Shown here one piece after another: positions 44,788-45,209 of a stretch of DNA of 45,209 nt (position 1 is the first letter of the stretch; each line of letters begins with the position of its first letter). The DNA lies in the NCBI GenBank assembly GCA_945952225.1, contig CAMFHP010000067.1, positions 1-45,209 on the forward strand, written 5' to 3'. A model generated the notes under the pieces. That model worked only from the letters and a program-made list of their open reading frames with translations, was not told the origin of the DNA and did not search any database. Position numbers and translations under genes: made by a program. The DNA comes from an uncultured Myxococcaceae bacterium. Lineage in GTDB: Bacteria > Myxococcota_A > Polyangia > Polyangiales > Ga0077539.

Positions 44788-45209
44788 GGTGTCGACTCTT
44801 CCCTCGGTCGGATCAGTTGAAAATACCGTCGCACATACGAGCGATAGCCCGCGGGCACCTCGCCCTGATGGAGCACCTCACGCGCGTGGTCCCAGTAGGG
44901 CGCATACACCTGCCGGTAGGGCGCGCTCGCGAACCCATCCGCCGCCGCCGTACGGATCACCGCCGACCGCGACGGACCGTTCCCCGTCTGCTGCCCGTTC
45001 ACCTGCACCACGGCGTTCGTCTGCTGCGTCTGCACCGCCGCGCCGCGCGCGTTGTCGTCGTGCCCGACGCCCGCGCCGCCCCCGGTGCCCACCGTCGCAC
45101 TCGACTGCGCCACGCCCTGCTGCACGCCCGCCATCACGGGCTGCGATCCGCCCTGTCCACCGGGCTGCGACCCACCGGGCTGCGATCCGCCCTGTCCACC
45201 GGGCTGCGA
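44784..45209 (-). CDS. C-terminal part of a Gly/Gln/Ser-rich protein upstream of moxR
   Basis: Only the last 141 residues are present; the frame is open through the right contig end. The visible part begins with SQPGGQGG/SQPGG repeats and QQ-rich low complexity, and ends with a folded-looking tail (APYRQVYAPYWDHAREVLHQGEV...SYVRRYFQLIRP). A Gln/Gly-rich protein before MoxR and DUF58 recalls DUF4175-type membrane proteins of similar loci, but this is a guess. An in-frame ATG at 45137 is unlikely to be the true start because the repeats continue in frame upstream. Confidence 0.65.
45138..45209. repeat. 24-bp/15-bp repeats at right contig end
   Basis: GGGCTGCGATCCGCCCTGTC followed by CACC occurs perfectly at 45138-45161 and 45177-45200, separated by a shortened 15-bp version, and a further unit begins at 45201. 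Such a repeat explains why the contig stops here. Confidence 0.85.

Overview
The window is very GC-rich, tightly packed DNA, most likely from a myxobacterium (phylum Myxococcota, Polyangia or Sandaracinus-like). The evidence is a C-terminal MYXO-CTERM sorting tail (37347-40724), cysteine-rich CxxC/DCDGxxxNGCE and MopE-type DNCDGxxDEGC repeats on large lipoproteins, Asp/Ala-rich linkers after lipoprotein signals, and an ECF sigma/FecR-TPR pair. It looks like one whole contig: bases 1-13 are the 3' end of the Nextera/Tn5 mosaic-end adapter, and the right edge stops inside a Gln/Gly-coding repeat. Both terminal genes are therefore truncated.

Layout. 1-6.1 kb: a truncated MopE/Cys-repeat lipoprotein and an OmpA/thrombospondin-type-3 outer-membrane protein (minus strand), divergent from an ECF sigma factor and a FecR-TPR anti-sigma-like protein. 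6.1-8.1 kb: an arsenic operon arsR-acr3-arsC. 8.1-20.5 kb: a mosaic holding a GH15 glucoamylase/trehalase-like enzyme, a trehalose-phosphate synthase fused to a membrane sensor module, otsB, a ClC chloride transporter with CBS domains, two nearly identical type IV pilins, a three-gene operon (His-rich protein, unknown protein, ArsB/NhaD-like permease) and three small paralogous membrane or exported proteins of unknown function. 20.6-28.1 kb: a five-gene heavy-metal RND efflux operon with its two-component system. 28.1-35.5 kb: a secreted lipoprotein, a GNAT acetyltransferase, a photolyase-oxidoreductase fusion, a second Cys-repeat lipoprotein and an orphan gene. 35.6-40.7 kb: dihydrolipoyl dehydrogenase and a large beta-helix/calcium-repeat MYXO-CTERM protein. 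40.9-45.2 kb: a MoxR-DUF58-VWA (Bat-like) operon.

The most interesting signal is in 8.1-20.5 kb. A 13-bp near-palindrome, GTTGGATATNCAA, occurs seven times (one copy degenerate). There is one copy at every boundary between gene blocks, always in the same orientation on the plus strand, and I found none elsewhere in the window. Between the copies the same layout recurs three times: copy, small paralogous protein, convergent unrelated minus-strand gene(s), copy. This suggests either a regulon linking osmoprotection (trehalose, chloride) with pilin and transporter expression, or a cassette array whose boundaries carry the motif. I recognise neither arrangement as a described system.

No tRNA, rRNA, CRISPR array, transposase or integrase gene was seen. 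Many genes are translationally coupled by 4-bp start/stop overlaps, and several convergent genes overlap at their stops.
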